From Streptomyces cyaneogriseus subsp. noncyanogenus (GTDB lineage Bacteria; Actinomycetota; Actinomycetes; Streptomycetales; Streptomycetaceae): a DNA stretch of 64,000 nt. The stretch is taken from NCBI RefSeq assembly GCF_000931445.1, contig NZ_CP010849.1, positions 3,472,001 through 3,536,000 on the forward strand, written 5' to 3'. The notes beneath the pieces are model-generated. The model saw nothing but the letters and a program-made list of their open reading frames with translations. It did no database searches and had not been told where the DNA came from. Positions 43,808-52,300 of this stretch are shown in pieces. Both the position numbers and the translations under genes were made by a program. The first letter of the stretch is position 1. Each line of letters begins with the position of its first letter.

Positions 43808-44500
43808 TCAGGGCTTGGCGACGAACACGTGGGAGGCGACGTCCGCCTCCAGCTCGGCGGCCTCGCCGCCGCTGCCCACCAGGACGCCGCCGGCCGACTC
43901 CGTCACGCTCACCACCGAGCCGGGCTGCACGCCCGCCCGGCGCAGCGTGTACATGAGCTGCGCGTCCGTCTGGATCGGCTCGCCGATCCGGCGCACGACC
44001 ACCGTCTTGCCCTCGATGCCCGGGTCGAGGTCGGCCAGCGAGACCATGCCCTCGCCCAGGAAGGGGTGGGCGCCGTCCTTCTCGCCCAGCTCCTCCAGGC
44101 CCGGGATCGGGTTGCCGTACGGCGACTCGGTCGGGTGCCGCAGCAGCTCCAGCACGCGGCGCTCCACGGCCTCGCTCATCACGTGCTCCCAGCGGCACGC
44201 CTCGGCGTGCACCTGCTCCCACTCCAGACCGATCACGTCGACGAGCAGACACTCCGCGAGCCGGTGCTTGCGCATCACCCGCGTGGCGAGGCGGCGGCCC
44301 TCCTCGGTGAGCTCCAGATGCCGGTCGCTGGCCACGGAGACCAGGCCGTCGCGCTCCATCCGCGCCACCGTCTGACTCACCGTGGGGCCGCTCTGGTCGA
44401 GCCGCTCGGCGATCCGGGCACGCATGGGGACCACACCTTCCTCCTCCAGCTCGAGGATGGTGCGGAGATACATCTCCGTGGTGTCGATCAGTCCGGACAT
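43808..44500 (-). CDS. dmdR1: DtxR/IdeR-family iron-dependent regulator DmdR1
   Basis: A 230-residue iron-dependent repressor. The helix-turn-helix occupies residues 1-60 (EGVVPMRARIAERLDQSGPT, VSQTVARMERDGLVSVASDR). Metal-site residues fall exactly at IdeR numbering: Met10 in DTTEMYLRTI, and Cys102, Glu105 and His106 in AEACRWEHVMSE. The C-terminal SH3-like domain is complete (VRRIGEPIQTDAQLMYTLRR). Length equals that recalled for DmdR1 (SCO4394), which represses siderophore genes when iron is plentiful. In S. coelicolor an antisense gene, adm, overlaps dmdR1; a long open frame on the opposite strand exists here too, but G+C alone could explain it. Confidence 0.93.
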   Translation of the reverse strand: MSGLIDTTEMYLRTILELEEEGVVPMRARIAERLDQSGPTVSQTVARMERDGLVSVASDRHLELTEEGRRLATRVMRKHRLAECLLVDVIGLEWEQVHAEACRWEHVMSEAVERRVLELLRHPTESPYGNPIPGLEELGEKDGAHPFLGEGMVSLADLDPGIEGKTVVVRRIGEPIQTDAQLMYTLRRAGVQPGSVVSVTESAGGVLVGSGGEAAELEADVASHVFVAKP

Positions 44501-44764
44501 ACGTGCCCCTCGATGAGAACTGCCGGAGGCTCGATCGCTCTCCGGCATACGTGCGCTGGCCCTGCCACCAATTCTGACGCATACCACCGACAACCGTGCC
44601 CCGGCGGCGGAACGACGAGGTCGGACGGGGTACGCGGAGGTACGGCTCGGATGCCGCCGTCCCACCGGAAGCGGCCCCCGCGCACCCCCGCCCCGGCCGT
44701 ATTGACAGCGCACTGGTCCAGACCGCACCGTGATCCGCGACACAGCCACACCGAAGGGGCCCGC

Positions 44765-45520
44765 ATGAGCGACCGCAAGCTGGCCGGCCAGTTCCTCGAC
44801 GCGGCGATCGGCCTCCTGGAACGCGTCCGCGCCGAGGAAGCCGACTCGATCACGGCCGCCGGGACGCTCCTGGCCGACACGGTCGCCGCCGGGGGCCGCC
44901 TGTTCGCCTTCGGCGCCGGTCACTCCTCCCTCGCCGCCCAGGACGTCGTCTACCGCGCCGGCGGCCTGGCCCTGATGAATCTGCTCGCCGTGCCCGGCAC
45001 CGTCGGCGTCGACGTGATGCCCGCCACCCTCGGCTCCGCCCTCGAACGCGTCGACGGCCTGGCCGGCGCCGTCCTGGACTCCTCCCCGGCCCGCGAGGGC
45101 GACGCCCTGGTGATCGTCTCCCTCTCCGGCCGCAACGCCCTCCCCGTGGAGATGGCCATGAACGCCCGCGCCCTGGGCCTGCGCGTCATCGGCGTCACCT
45201 CGGTCGCCTACGCCACCGAGACCAAGTCCCGGCACGCCTCGGGCACCTTCCTGAAGGACCACTGCGACGTCGTCGTCGACTCCAAGATCGCGGTCGGGGA
45301 CGCGGAGCTGACCCTCGACACCGTCCCCGCCCCCTTCGCCCCCGCCTCCACGGTCGTCACCACGGCCGTGCTCCAGGCGGTGCTGGCCACGACGGCCGGC
45401 GCGCTGGCCGACCGCGGCATCGAGCCGCCGCTGCTGCGCTCCGGCAACGTGGACGGCGGCCACGAGTGGAACGGGCGGGTGCTGGAGCAGTACCGGGACC
45501 GGATCTTCTACCGGCACTGA
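44765..45520 (+). CDS. SIS-domain sugar-phosphate-binding protein
   Basis: A 251-residue protein with a single SIS fold: GGRLFAFGAGHSSLAAQDVV (phosphosugar loop), then GDALVIVSLSGRNALPVEMA (SG-x-S/T-type loop reading SLSGRN), and GLRVIGVTSVAYATETKSRH. The last part, DVVVDSKIAVGDAELTLDTV, belongs to the same family of kinase/isomerase-associated SIS proteins. It probably isomerises or senses an aminosugar phosphate. GAAGGGG precedes the ATG. The gene is divergent from dmdR1 across 264 bases. Confidence 0.9.
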   Translation: MSDRKLAGQFLDAAIGLLERVRAEEADSITAAGTLLADTVAAGGRLFAFGAGHSSLAAQDVVYRAGGLALMNLLAVPGTVGVDVMPATLGSALERVDGLAGAVLDSSPAREGDALVIVSLSGRNALPVEMAMNARALGLRVIGVTSVAYATETKSRHASGTFLKDHCDVVVDSKIAVGDAELTLDTVPAPFAPASTVVTTAVLQAVLATTAGALADRGIEPPLLRSGNVDGGHEWNGRVLEQYRDRIFYRH

Positions 45521-45521
45521 G

Positions 45522-45609
45522 CCGGTCTTCTGCCGGCGCCGGACCGGTCTCCTACCGGTGCCGGGCCCGGTCTTCTGCCGGTGCCGGGCCGGTCTCCTAC
45601 CGTGCCGGG
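45522..45609. repeat. Tandem 22-bp repeats after the SIS gene
   Basis: Four copies of a unit reading CCGGTCTTCTGCCGGCGCC, with alternating TCTTCTG and TCTCCTA centres, follow the stop codon at 45520. The last codons of the SIS gene (CCGGATCTTCTACCGGCAC) are themselves a fifth, older copy. Confidence 0.85.
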
Positions 45610-45643
45610 CCGGCCGCGGACGACCGTCCTCCTGCTGTTGTTC

Positions 45644-47158
45644 CTACTCCTGTTCCAGTTCCTGCTCGTGGGCCCCGGTCCCGGCGGCCTCGGTGCCCTG
45701 CTCCGTCCCGCCCGGCACGCCCGCCAGGTCCAGCGCCGCCGCGATCCGGACCGCCACGTCCTCCGCGTACGCCGAGTCGGACCGCTCGAACGGGCCTCGC
45801 CCGGCGCCCCGCAGGAAGGTGACGACGCCCAGCGTCCGCCCCCGGCTGCGCAGCACCGCGCACAGGGCGTGCACCGCGTCCGGCGGCCACTGCCGGGCCA
45901 GCGCCCACGCGCGCGCCCGCTCGGCCGGACCGGCCCCGGCGCCGGTCCGCACCGACCCGGCCCGCTCCACGCACTGCACCGCCGGATGCCCCTCGCCGTA
46001 CCGCAGGGGAATCCCCGCCACACCGGGCTGCCGGCTCGGGCCGGGCGCACCGGACGGCGTGGCGGCGACCCGGACCAGACGCACCGGGTCCGGCCGCTCC
46101 GTGTCGGTCGGCGCGGTGCCCACCACCCGGTCGATCAGCGCGTGGTCGGCGAAGCCGGCGAGCGCGAAGTCCAGATGGACCGTCGCCGCCTCCAGCGGGT
46201 CCTCGCACTCGGCCGCCGCCCGGGCCGCCCGGTGCAACTGGTTGGTGCGGAACCGCAGCAGGGCGGCCTCCTGTTCGGTCTGCTTGGCCTCCGTGACGTC
46301 CTGGAACAGCCAGGCCACCCCGAGCGGCACCGGCTCCTCCGCGAGCGGGGACGACAGCCGCAGGAAGCCGCTGCGCCAGCAGCGCCGCCGCTCACCCTCC
46401 GGGGAGCGCACGCCCACCCACATCTCGGCGGGCGCGGGCGGCGGGCCCTCGGCCAGGACATGCGTCAGCGTGCTCTCCACGTCCTCCACGCCCTGGGAGA
46501 GCAACTCCCCGAGCGGCCGCCCCAGCACGGACGCGCGCCGGGTGCCCAGCGCCCGCGCGGCATGGGCGTTGACGACCGCGGGCCGCAGATCGGCGTCCAC
46601 GAGCACGACGCCCCAGCTCGCGTCCTCCAGCAGCGCCTCGCTCAGCGCTATGGACCGCTCCAGATCGATCTGCGCGTGCACCTCGCTGAAGGCGCAGTAC
46701 ACGCCCGCGGGCTCGCCGTCGGGGCCGCGCACGGCGGCGGACTGCGTCCGCACCAGCACCCGTCCGCCGTCCTTGGTCAGCAGCGCGAACTCGTGCACCT
46801 GGCGCCCCTGGGCGCGCATGGACGACATCAGCCGCCCCTGGACCTCCCCGGCGTCCTCGCTGCGCACGGCCCACCCGGCGAACCCCCGCCGCCCCACGGC
46901 CTCGGCCGCGGTCCAGCCCAGGATGCGCTCCGCCTCCCGGTTCCAGTGCGTGACGACGCCGTCCGCGTCGAAGGCGCACAGGGCCGCGTCCATCCCGTCC
47001 AGGAGCGCGGCGAGCAGGTCCGACCCGTCGCGGTCGGGCTGCTCCGGCTCGTCCGGCCCCAGTTCGTCGGTGGTCCCACTACGCCGCGAAGCACTCACCC
47101 GGACCCCCTGCCCGCTGCGTCCGCCGTTCGGCACGTCGGTTCGCTCACTCGTGTTCAT
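45644..47158 (-). CDS. PAS-PAS-GAF sensor protein without output domain
   Basis: A 504-residue cytoplasmic protein. The first PAS domain starts LLAALLDGMDAALCAFDADG and includes VTHWNREAERILGWTAAEAV with a PAC tail (AAVRGPDGEPAGVYCAFSEV). The second starts LSEALLEDASWGVVLVDADL. A GAF-like domain fills residues about 300-480 (LHRAARAAAECEDPLEAATV, SRGRTLGVVTFLRG). There is no histidine kinase, GGDEF or phosphatase domain, so output must be through a partner. It is divergent from the small transcript at 47291. Confidence 0.87.
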   Translation of the reverse strand: MNTSERTDVPNGGRSGQGVRVSASRRSGTTDELGPDEPEQPDRDGSDLLAALLDGMDAALCAFDADGVVTHWNREAERILGWTAAEAVGRRGFAGWAVRSEDAGEVQGRLMSSMRAQGRQVHEFALLTKDGGRVLVRTQSAAVRGPDGEPAGVYCAFSEVHAQIDLERSIALSEALLEDASWGVVLVDADLRPAVVNAHAARALGTRRASVLGRPLGELLSQGVEDVESTLTHVLAEGPPPAPAEMWVGVRSPEGERRRCWRSGFLRLSSPLAEEPVPLGVAWLFQDVTEAKQTEQEAALLRFRTNQLHRAARAAAECEDPLEAATVHLDFALAGFADHALIDRVVGTAPTDTERPDPVRLVRVAATPSGAPGPSRQPGVAGIPLRYGEGHPAVQCVERAGSVRTGAGAGPAERARAWALARQWPPDAVHALCAVLRSRGRTLGVVTFLRGAGRGPFERSDSAYAEDVAVRIAAALDLAGVPGGTEQGTEAAGTGAHEQELEQE

Positions 47159-47290
47159 TCAACTCGAACGTGACCCAGCACACATCCGGTTCCCGCAAGA
47201 ATGCCGTGAATCGCGGTCCGGCGGAAACGGCCCGCGTCCCACCGGTCCCGGACGCCACGCCGGGGCTCCCCCGCGGCCCCGAAAAAAGGG

Positions 47291-47320
47291 TTGATCCGCG
47301 CCCGGCCCGGTTCCTAGGGT
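47291..47320 (+). promoter_or_regulatory. Vegetative-type promoter of the 12-codon peptide transcript
   Basis: TTGATC (47291-47296) and TAGGGT (47315-47320) are spaced by 18 bases, a good match to the principal (HrdB-type) promoter consensus TTGACN-N18-TAGRRT. Transcription should begin near 47327, a few bases before GAGTACACGAG. Confidence 0.75.
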
Positions 47321-47353
47321 GTGGAGTACACGAGAAGGGAGGTGGTTCGGCAG

Positions 47354-47392
47354 ATGTATGAGAACCGGACGCGTGAGGTGGCTGCGGGCTAG
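47354..47392 (+). CDS. 12-residue peptide MYENRTREVAAG
   Basis: The frame runs ATG-TAT-GAG ... GGC-TAG. AAGGGAGGTG, an almost perfect anti-16S match, lies about ten bases upstream of the ATG. The peptide is hydrophilic and too short to fold. Such a strong ribosome site on so small a frame suggests real translation, as in leader peptides. I have a vague memory that similar short frames occur elsewhere in Streptomyces. Confidence 0.55.
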   Translation: MYENRTREVAAG

Positions 47393-47472
47393 CGGCCCGT
47401 CACCACACCGAGTGCGGTGCCGGACCAGCACGTGACAGATGCGTGCAGCCGGCCCAATCCCGAGCAGTCACC

Positions 47473-47536
47473 CGACCCGCGAGTCGCCGGTACGTCCGGC
47501 CGGCTCCTCCCCCGGAGGAACCAGACTCGCGGGTCG
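47473..47536. terminator. Large structured hairpin between peptide locus and citrate synthase gene
   Basis: CGACCCGCGAGTC (47473-47485) pairs exactly with GACTCGCGGGTCG (47524-47536). Within the 38-base interior are two more stems, GCCGG/CCGGC around TACGT, and CTCC/GGAG around a C-run. The result is a three-way junction that may terminate both convergent transcripts. Confidence 0.65.
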
Positions 47537-47555
47537 TCTGCGTTCCGCGGCCCCG

Positions 47556-48692
47556 TCAGCGGGTGCCGGCGCCGGACTCGGCGCTCGCGGCACCGGCCGA
47601 GATGTCTTCGTATCCCTCGATCTCGCGCGGGTCGCGGGGGCCCGGGCCGATGTAGCGGGCGGAGGGGCGGACCAGCCGCCCGGTGCGCTTCTGCTCCAGG
47701 ATGTGCGCCGACCAGCCGGCCGTACGGGCGCAGGTGAACATCGACGTGAACATGTGGGCCGGGACCTCGGCGAAGTCCAGGACGATGGCCGCCCAGAACT
47801 CGACGTTGGTGGCCAGCACCCGGTCCGGGCGGCGGTTGTGCAGCTCCTCCAGGGCCGCCTTCTCCAGGGCCTCGGCGACCTCGAAGCGGGGGGCGCCCAG
47901 CTCCCGGGCGGTGCGGCGCAGGACACGGGCGCGGGGGTCCTCGGCGCGGTAGACGCGGTGGCCGAAGCCCATGAGGCGTTCGCCCTTGTCGAGGGTCCGC
48001 CTGACGTACGCCCCGGCGTCCCCGGTGCGTTCGATCTCCTCGATCATGTGCAGCACGCGGGAGGGGGCGCCGCCGTGCAGGGGTCCCGACATGGCGCCGA
48101 CGGCCCCCGAGAGGGCGGCGGCGACGTCCGCGCCGGTGGAGGCGATGACACGGGCCGTGAACGTGGAGGCGTTCATGCCGTGCTCGGCGGCGGAGGTCCA
48201 GTAGGCGTCGACGGCGGCGACGTGCTTGGGGTCGGGCTCGCCCCGCCAGCGGATCATGAAGCGCTCGACGACGGACCGCGCCTTGTCGATCTCGCGCTGC
48301 GGGACCATGGGCAGGCCCTGGCCGCGCGCGGACTGGGCGACGTAGGACAGGGCCATCACGGCGGCGCGGGCGAGGTCCTCGCGGGCCTGCTCGACCTCGA
48401 TGTCGAGGAGGGGTTTCAGGCCCCACACGGGAGCGAGCATGGCCAGCGCGGACTGGACGTCGACGCGGATGTCGCCGGAGTGCACGGGGATGGGGAAGGG
48501 CTCGGCGGGCGGCAGCCCCGGGTTGAAGGCGCCGTCGACCAGCAGCCCCCAGACGTTGCCGAACGAGACGTGGCCGACGAGGTCCTCGATGTCGACGCCG
48601 CGGTAGCGGAGGGCGCCGCCCTCCTTGTCGGGTTCGGCGATCTCCGTCTCGAACGCGACGACTCCCTCGAGCCCGGGTACGAAGTCGGACAT
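47556..48692 (-). CDS. Citrate synthase (type II-like paralogue)
   Basis: A 378-residue citrate synthase-family enzyme, condensing oxaloacetate (or a related acceptor) with an acyl-CoA. Motifs: VDAYWTSAAEHGMNASTFTA with the first catalytic His region, SGAVGAMSGPLHGGAPSRVL (second His), and GFGHRVYRAEDPRARVLRRT (His and Asp/Arg of the active site). Short N-terminus (SDFVPGLEGVVAFETEIAEP) is that of the citrate synthase 2/methylcitrate-type group. GAGGAG precedes the ATG at 48692. 248 bases separate it from the divergent pdxH. Confidence 0.93.
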   Translation of the reverse strand: MSDFVPGLEGVVAFETEIAEPDKEGGALRYRGVDIEDLVGHVSFGNVWGLLVDGAFNPGLPPAEPFPIPVHSGDIRVDVQSALAMLAPVWGLKPLLDIEVEQAREDLARAAVMALSYVAQSARGQGLPMVPQREIDKARSVVERFMIRWRGEPDPKHVAAVDAYWTSAAEHGMNASTFTARVIASTGADVAAALSGAVGAMSGPLHGGAPSRVLHMIEEIERTGDAGAYVRRTLDKGERLMGFGHRVYRAEDPRARVLRRTARELGAPRFEVAEALEKAALEELHNRRPDRVLATNVEFWAAIVLDFAEVPAHMFTSMFTCARTAGWSAHILEQKRTGRLVRPSARYIGPGPRDPREIEGYEDISAGAASAESGAGTR

Positions 48693-48940
48693 CAGGCGGC
48701 TCCTCGTGATGTGGCGGTCGGCTGGCGGATGTGGCGGCCGTCCCCGGGTTCCGCGGCCTGGCGTGACTCGCGGTCCCGGACGGTCCTCCTGTGATGCCCC
48801 GCGCGGCCGGCGGTCACCCCGCCGGCCCGGTACCAGCACGATATCTCCGAGTGCCACCGTTGGGGAGGGTTCGCGGCACTCAGTGCCAGGCAGTGACGTA
48901 GGCCACCGGGCCTGGGGCGGGCCGGCGGGCATGGGGCAAG

Positions 48941-49618
48941 ATGAGCCGCGTGACCGACCGAGACGCCGTTCCCTTCGATCTCGCCTCGATGCGCAAGCAG
49001 TACCGGGCCGAGGGACTCGCCGAGGCCGACCTGGCCGCCACCCCCGTCGAGCAGTTCGCGCGCTGGTTCCGGCAGGCCGCGACGGAGGGCGGGATGTTCG
49101 AGCCGAACGCCATGGTCGTCTCCACGGCCGACGCCGAGGGGCGGCCCAGCTCCCGCACGGTGCTGCTGAAGCACTTCGACGAGCGGGGCTTCGTCTTCTA
49201 CACCAACTACGGCTCCCGCAAGGCGCGCGACCTGGCGGAGAACCCGTATGTCTCGCTGCTGTTCCCCTGGCATCCGATGGCCCGGCAGGTCATCGTGGCG
49301 GGCGTGGCCCGGCGCACGGGGCGGGACGAGACGGCCGCCTACTTCCGCACCCGGCCGCACGGCTCCCAGCTCGGCGCCTGGGCCAGCTCCCAGTCCTCGG
49401 TGGTCGCCGGCCGGGAGGAGCTGGACGCCGCGTACGCGGAGCTGGCCGCCCGCTACCCGGAGGGCGAGCAGGTGCCCGTGCCGCCGCACTGGGGCGGGTT
49501 CCGGGTGGTGCCGCGGTCGGTGGAGTTCTGGCAGGGGCGGGAGAACCGGCTGCACGACCGGCTGCGGTACGTGGCCGGGGAGGACGGGGGCTGGCGGGTG
49601 GAGCGGCTCGGGCCCTGA
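48941..49618 (+). CDS. pdxH: Pyridoxamine 5'-phosphate oxidase
   Basis: A 225-residue FMN enzyme that converts pyridoxine/pyridoxamine phosphate to pyridoxal phosphate. The key segments are all present: [60 protein letters not shown] (FMN phosphate), and [18 protein letters not shown] with the terminal family signature. GGGGC precedes the ATG; a GTG nine bases later is possible. A divergent paralogue is at 25790. Confidence 0.95.
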   Translation: MSRVTDRDAVPFDLASMRKQYRAEGLAEADLAATPVEQFARWFRQAATEGGMFEPNAMVVSTADAEGRPSSRTVLLKHFDERGFVFYTNYGSRKARDLAENPYVSLLFPWHPMARQVIVAGVARRTGRDETAAYFRTRPHGSQLGAWASSQSSVVAGREELDAAYAELAARYPEGEQVPVPPHWGGFRVVPRSVEFWQGRENRLHDRLRYVAGEDGGWRVERLGP

Positions 49619-49685
49619 CGCCGGGGGGCGGCCGGTGACCGGTTGCCGGCGGCGGACGGTGCCGTGGCGCGGCGTGCTGTCCCGC

Positions 49686-49730
49686 GCCGTGGCGTGCTGT
49701 GCCGTGGCGTGCTGTGCCGTGGCGTCGTGT
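49686..49730. repeat. Tandem 15-bp repeat GCCGTGGCGTGCTGT
   Basis: Two exact units (49686-49700, 49701-49715) and a third with two changes lie between pdxH and the convergent tetR gene; partial copies flank them. Confidence 0.85.
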
Positions 49731-49748
49731 GCCGTGCCGTGGCGTGCG

Positions 49749-50357
49749 TCAGCCGTCCAGAGCGTCGTCCAGCAGCCGCGCCCACTGCGCCACGACGCCT
49801 TCGCGGCGCGCCCGGTCGTCGGTGAGCAGGTTGGCGAGGCCGAGGCCGCGGGCCATGTCCAGCAGGCCCTGGACGGTCTCGCGGACGCCGGGGCGGGACT
49901 CGTCGGCGCCGAGGAGCTCCACGGCGATGCGGTGGGTCTCGCGGCCGACGCGGGCCTCCAGCTCGGTGACCCGGGGGCGCAACTGGTCCTCGTCGCCGGC
50001 GGCCACCCACAGGTGGAGGGCGGCGCGGAAGAGGGGGCCGGTGTAGAGGTCGACGAGGGCGGCGACCACGGCCCGGCGGTCGCCCGGCCCGGCGCCCTGC
50101 GGGAACAGGGCGCGCAGGGCGAGGGAGCGTTCCTCGGCGACGTACTCCACGGCCGCGGTGAACAGATCCTCGCGGGTCGGGAAGTGGTGCTGGGCGGCGC
50201 CGCGGGAGACGCCCGCGCGCTCGGCGACGACCAGCACCGTCGAGCCGGCCCAGCCGTGTTCGGCGAGGCAGGCCACGGCGGCTTCCAGGAGCCGCTGCCG
50301 GGTGGCCCGGCTGCGGTCCTGCTTGGGGACGCGCTCCGTGCGGTCGACTGTGCTCAC
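49749..50357 (-). CDS. TetR-family regulator, last gene of the acyl-CoA operon
   Basis: A 202-residue TetR protein: RSRATRQRLLEAAVACLAEH, then VVAERAGVSRGAAQHHFPTR (recognition helix) and an Ala/Leu-rich ligand domain (AALVDLYTGPLFRAALHLWV). The GTG at 50357 overlaps the stop of the enoyl-CoA hydratase gene (GTGA), so it is cotranslated. By analogy with AtuR/LiuR-type systems it is likely to repress the whole operon and respond to a pathway acyl-CoA. A CAAGC/GCTTG operator stands before the first gene at 58536. Confidence 0.9.
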   Translation of the reverse strand: MSTVDRTERVPKQDRSRATRQRLLEAAVACLAEHGWAGSTVLVVAERAGVSRGAAQHHFPTREDLFTAAVEYVAEERSLALRALFPQGAGPGDRRAVVAALVDLYTGPLFRAALHLWVAAGDEDQLRPRVTELEARVGRETHRIAVELLGADESRPGVRETVQGLLDMARGLGLANLLTDDRARREGVVAQWARLLDDALDG

Positions 50358-51088
50358 ACCACCCATTCCGGATCCCGTCGTTCGAGGAAGGCCGTCATCC
50401 CCTCGCGGGCCTCCGCCGAGGAGAACAGCCGCGCCGAGAGCGCGGTCAGGCCGTCCGCGTCCCGGTCGAAGGACTCCAGCACCCTAGCCGTGAGCAGCCG
50501 CTTGGTCGCGGCCAGGGCCCCGGGTGAGGCCCGGCGCACTCCGTCGAGAACGGGTTCCAGTACGGCGTCCACGTCGTCGCCGCAGGCGGTGAGCAGGCCC
50601 ATGCGGGTGGCCTCGGCGGCGTCGAAGCGCTCCCCGGTCAGGCAGTGACGGGCCAGGGCCCGCGGGTCGGTCCGGGGCAGCAGCGGCAGGGAGATCAGGG
50701 CGGGGGCGACCCCGATGCGGACCTCGGTGAAGGCGAAGGTGGCCGCGGTGGAGGCGACGGCGATGTCGCAGGCGGCGACCAGCCCGAGGCCGCCCGCGCG
50801 GGTGTGGCCGGTGACGCGGGCGATGACAGGCCGGGGCAGGGCGACGATCTGCCGGAGCAGCGCGGCCAGCGCCCCCGGCTCGGGCGGGTCGCGCAGGTCG
50901 GCGCCGGCGCTGAAGGTGGTGCCGGTGTGGGTGAGGACGACCGCGCGGACGCCGTCGTCCCCGGCGCAGTCGGCCAGGGCACCGGCCAGGTCGGCGACGA
51001 GCGCCGCCGACAGGGCGTTGCGGTGGTGCGGGGCGTCGAGGGTGAGCGTGGCGACGCCCCGCGCGCAGGCGTGGCCGATCGCCGTCAC
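50354..51088 (-). CDS. Enoyl-CoA hydratase/isomerase-family protein
   Basis: A 244-residue crotonase. VATLTLDAPHHRNALSAALV near the N-terminus, the oxyanion-hole segment TFSAGADLRDPPEPG, then GGLGLVAACDIAVASTAATF and FAFTEVRIGVAPALISLPLL. The Glu of FTEVRIG is at the usual catalytic position. In the atu pathway the equivalent enzyme hydrates the carboxylated enoyl-CoA. Between it and the dehydrogenase gene are only about 78 bases with no further gene. Confidence 0.92.
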   Translation of the reverse strand: MTAIGHACARGVATLTLDAPHHRNALSAALVADLAGALADCAGDDGVRAVVLTHTGTTFSAGADLRDPPEPGALAALLRQIVALPRPVIARVTGHTRAGGLGLVAACDIAVASTAATFAFTEVRIGVAPALISLPLLPRTDPRALARHCLTGERFDAAEATRMGLLTACGDDVDAVLEPVLDGVRRASPGALAATKRLLTARVLESFDRDADGLTALSARLFSSAEAREGMTAFLERRDPEWVV

Positions 51089-51166
51089 GGGCGCGGTCCC
51101 GGTGCGGGCACGGTTCCTCCTGAAGGCCGGGGGGTGGGGGCTGGGGCACGGGCGGGGCGCGGGGGC

Positions 51167-52300
51167 TCAGTACGACTTGGGCAGGCCGAGGCTCTGGTGG
51201 GAGACGTAGTTGAGGATCATCTCCCGGCTCACCGGGGCGATACGGGCCACCCGGGCGGCCGTGATGAGCGAGGCCAGGCCGAACTCGCGGGTGAGGCCGT
51301 TGCCGCCGAGGGTGTGCACGGCCTGGTCGACGGCCTTCACACAGGCTTCCGCGGCGGCGTACTTGGCCATGTTGGCGGCCTCGCCCGCGCCCAGGTCGTC
51401 TCCGGTGTCGTAGAGCCGCGCCGCCTTCTGCATCATCAGCCGGGCCAGCTCCAGGTCGATGTGGGCCTGCGCGAGGGGGTGGGCGATGGCCTGGTGGGCG
51501 CCGATGGGGGCCTGCCACACGGTGCGTTCGCGCGCGTAGGCGACGGCGCGGGCGAGGGCGTACCGGCCCATGCCGATCGCGAACGCCGCGGTCATGATCC
51601 GCTCGGGGTTGAGGCCGGCGAAGAGCTGGAGCAGGCCCGCGTCCTCGTCGCCCACCAGCGCCTCGGCGGGCAGCCGGACGTCGTCGAGGGTCAGCTCGAA
51701 CTGCTTCTCCTGCGCGGCGAGTTCCATGTCGATCCTGCGGCGCTGGAAGCCGGGGGTGTCGCGGGGGACGATGAACAGGCAGGGTTTGAGCTTGCCGGTG
51801 CGGGCGTCCTCGGTGCGGCCGACGATCAGGGTGGCGTCGGCGATGTCGACGCCGGAGATGAAGACCTTGCGGCCGGTGAGGATCCAGTCGGTGCCGTCGC
51901 GGCGGGCGGTGGTGGTGATGCGGTGGCTGTTGGAGCCGGCGTCGGGTTCGGTGATGCCGAAGGCCATCAGGCGGCTGCCGTCGGCCAGGCCGGGGAGCCA
52001 GGCGCGCTTCTGCGCCTCGGTGCCGAAGCGGGCGATCACGTTGCCGCAGATCGCCGGGGAGACGACCAGCATGAGCAGGGGGCAGCCGGCGGCGCCCAGC
52101 TCTTCGAGGACGATGGAGAGTTCGGTGATGCCGCCGCCTCCGCCGCCGTACGCCTCCGGCAGGTTGACGCCCAGGTAGCCGAGTTTGCCCGCCTCGGCCC
52201 AGAGTTCCCGGTGGTCGTGGCCGCTGCCGTGGCGGGTGCCCAGGGCTGCCACGGCGGCGCGCAGGGCCTTGTGTTCCTCGGATTCGATGTGGGTGGTCAT
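51167..52300 (-). CDS. Acyl-CoA dehydrogenase
   Basis: A 377-residue flavoenzyme. Typical ACAD signatures: GKLGYLGVNLPEAYGGGGGG, MAFGITEPDAGSNSHRITTT (FAD/substrate loop), GRKVFISGVDIADATLIVGR and VHTLGGNGLTREFGLASLIT with the catalytic-position Glu. It introduces the alpha-beta double bond that the carboxylase then uses. GGAGGA precedes the ATG. The start overlaps the stop of the biotin-carboxylase gene (52297-52300). Confidence 0.94.
   Translation of the reverse strand: MTTHIESEEHKALRAAVAALGTRHGSGHDHRELWAEAGKLGYLGVNLPEAYGGGGGGITELSIVLEELGAAGCPLLMLVVSPAICGNVIARFGTEAQKRAWLPGLADGSRLMAFGITEPDAGSNSHRITTTARRDGTDWILTGRKVFISGVDIADATLIVGRTEDARTGKLKPCLFIVPRDTPGFQRRRIDMELAAQEKQFELTLDDVRLPAEALVGDEDAGLLQLFAGLNPERIMTAAFAIGMGRYALARAVAYARERTVWQAPIGAHQAIAHPLAQAHIDLELARLMMQKAARLYDTGDDLGAGEAANMAKYAAAEACVKAVDQAVHTLGGNGLTREFGLASLITAARVARIAPVSREMILNYVSHQSLGLPKSY

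Larger units (their letters stand above)
47327..47540 (+). ncRNA. Candidate small RNA carrying a 12-codon ORF
   Basis: The predicted promoter at 47291, the minute ORF with a strong ribosome site, and a complex hairpin at 47473-47536 define a putative transcript of about 210 bases on the + strand, ending before the convergent citrate synthase gene. The boundaries are predictions. It could be a regulatory RNA, a leader peptide of something further right, or simply the 5' part of an antisense transcript into the citrate synthase gene. Confidence 0.45.

Noticed and set aside
47473..47536. 6C RNA motif
   Set aside because: It needs two hairpins with loops of six or more C; the C-run here has only five and occurs once.
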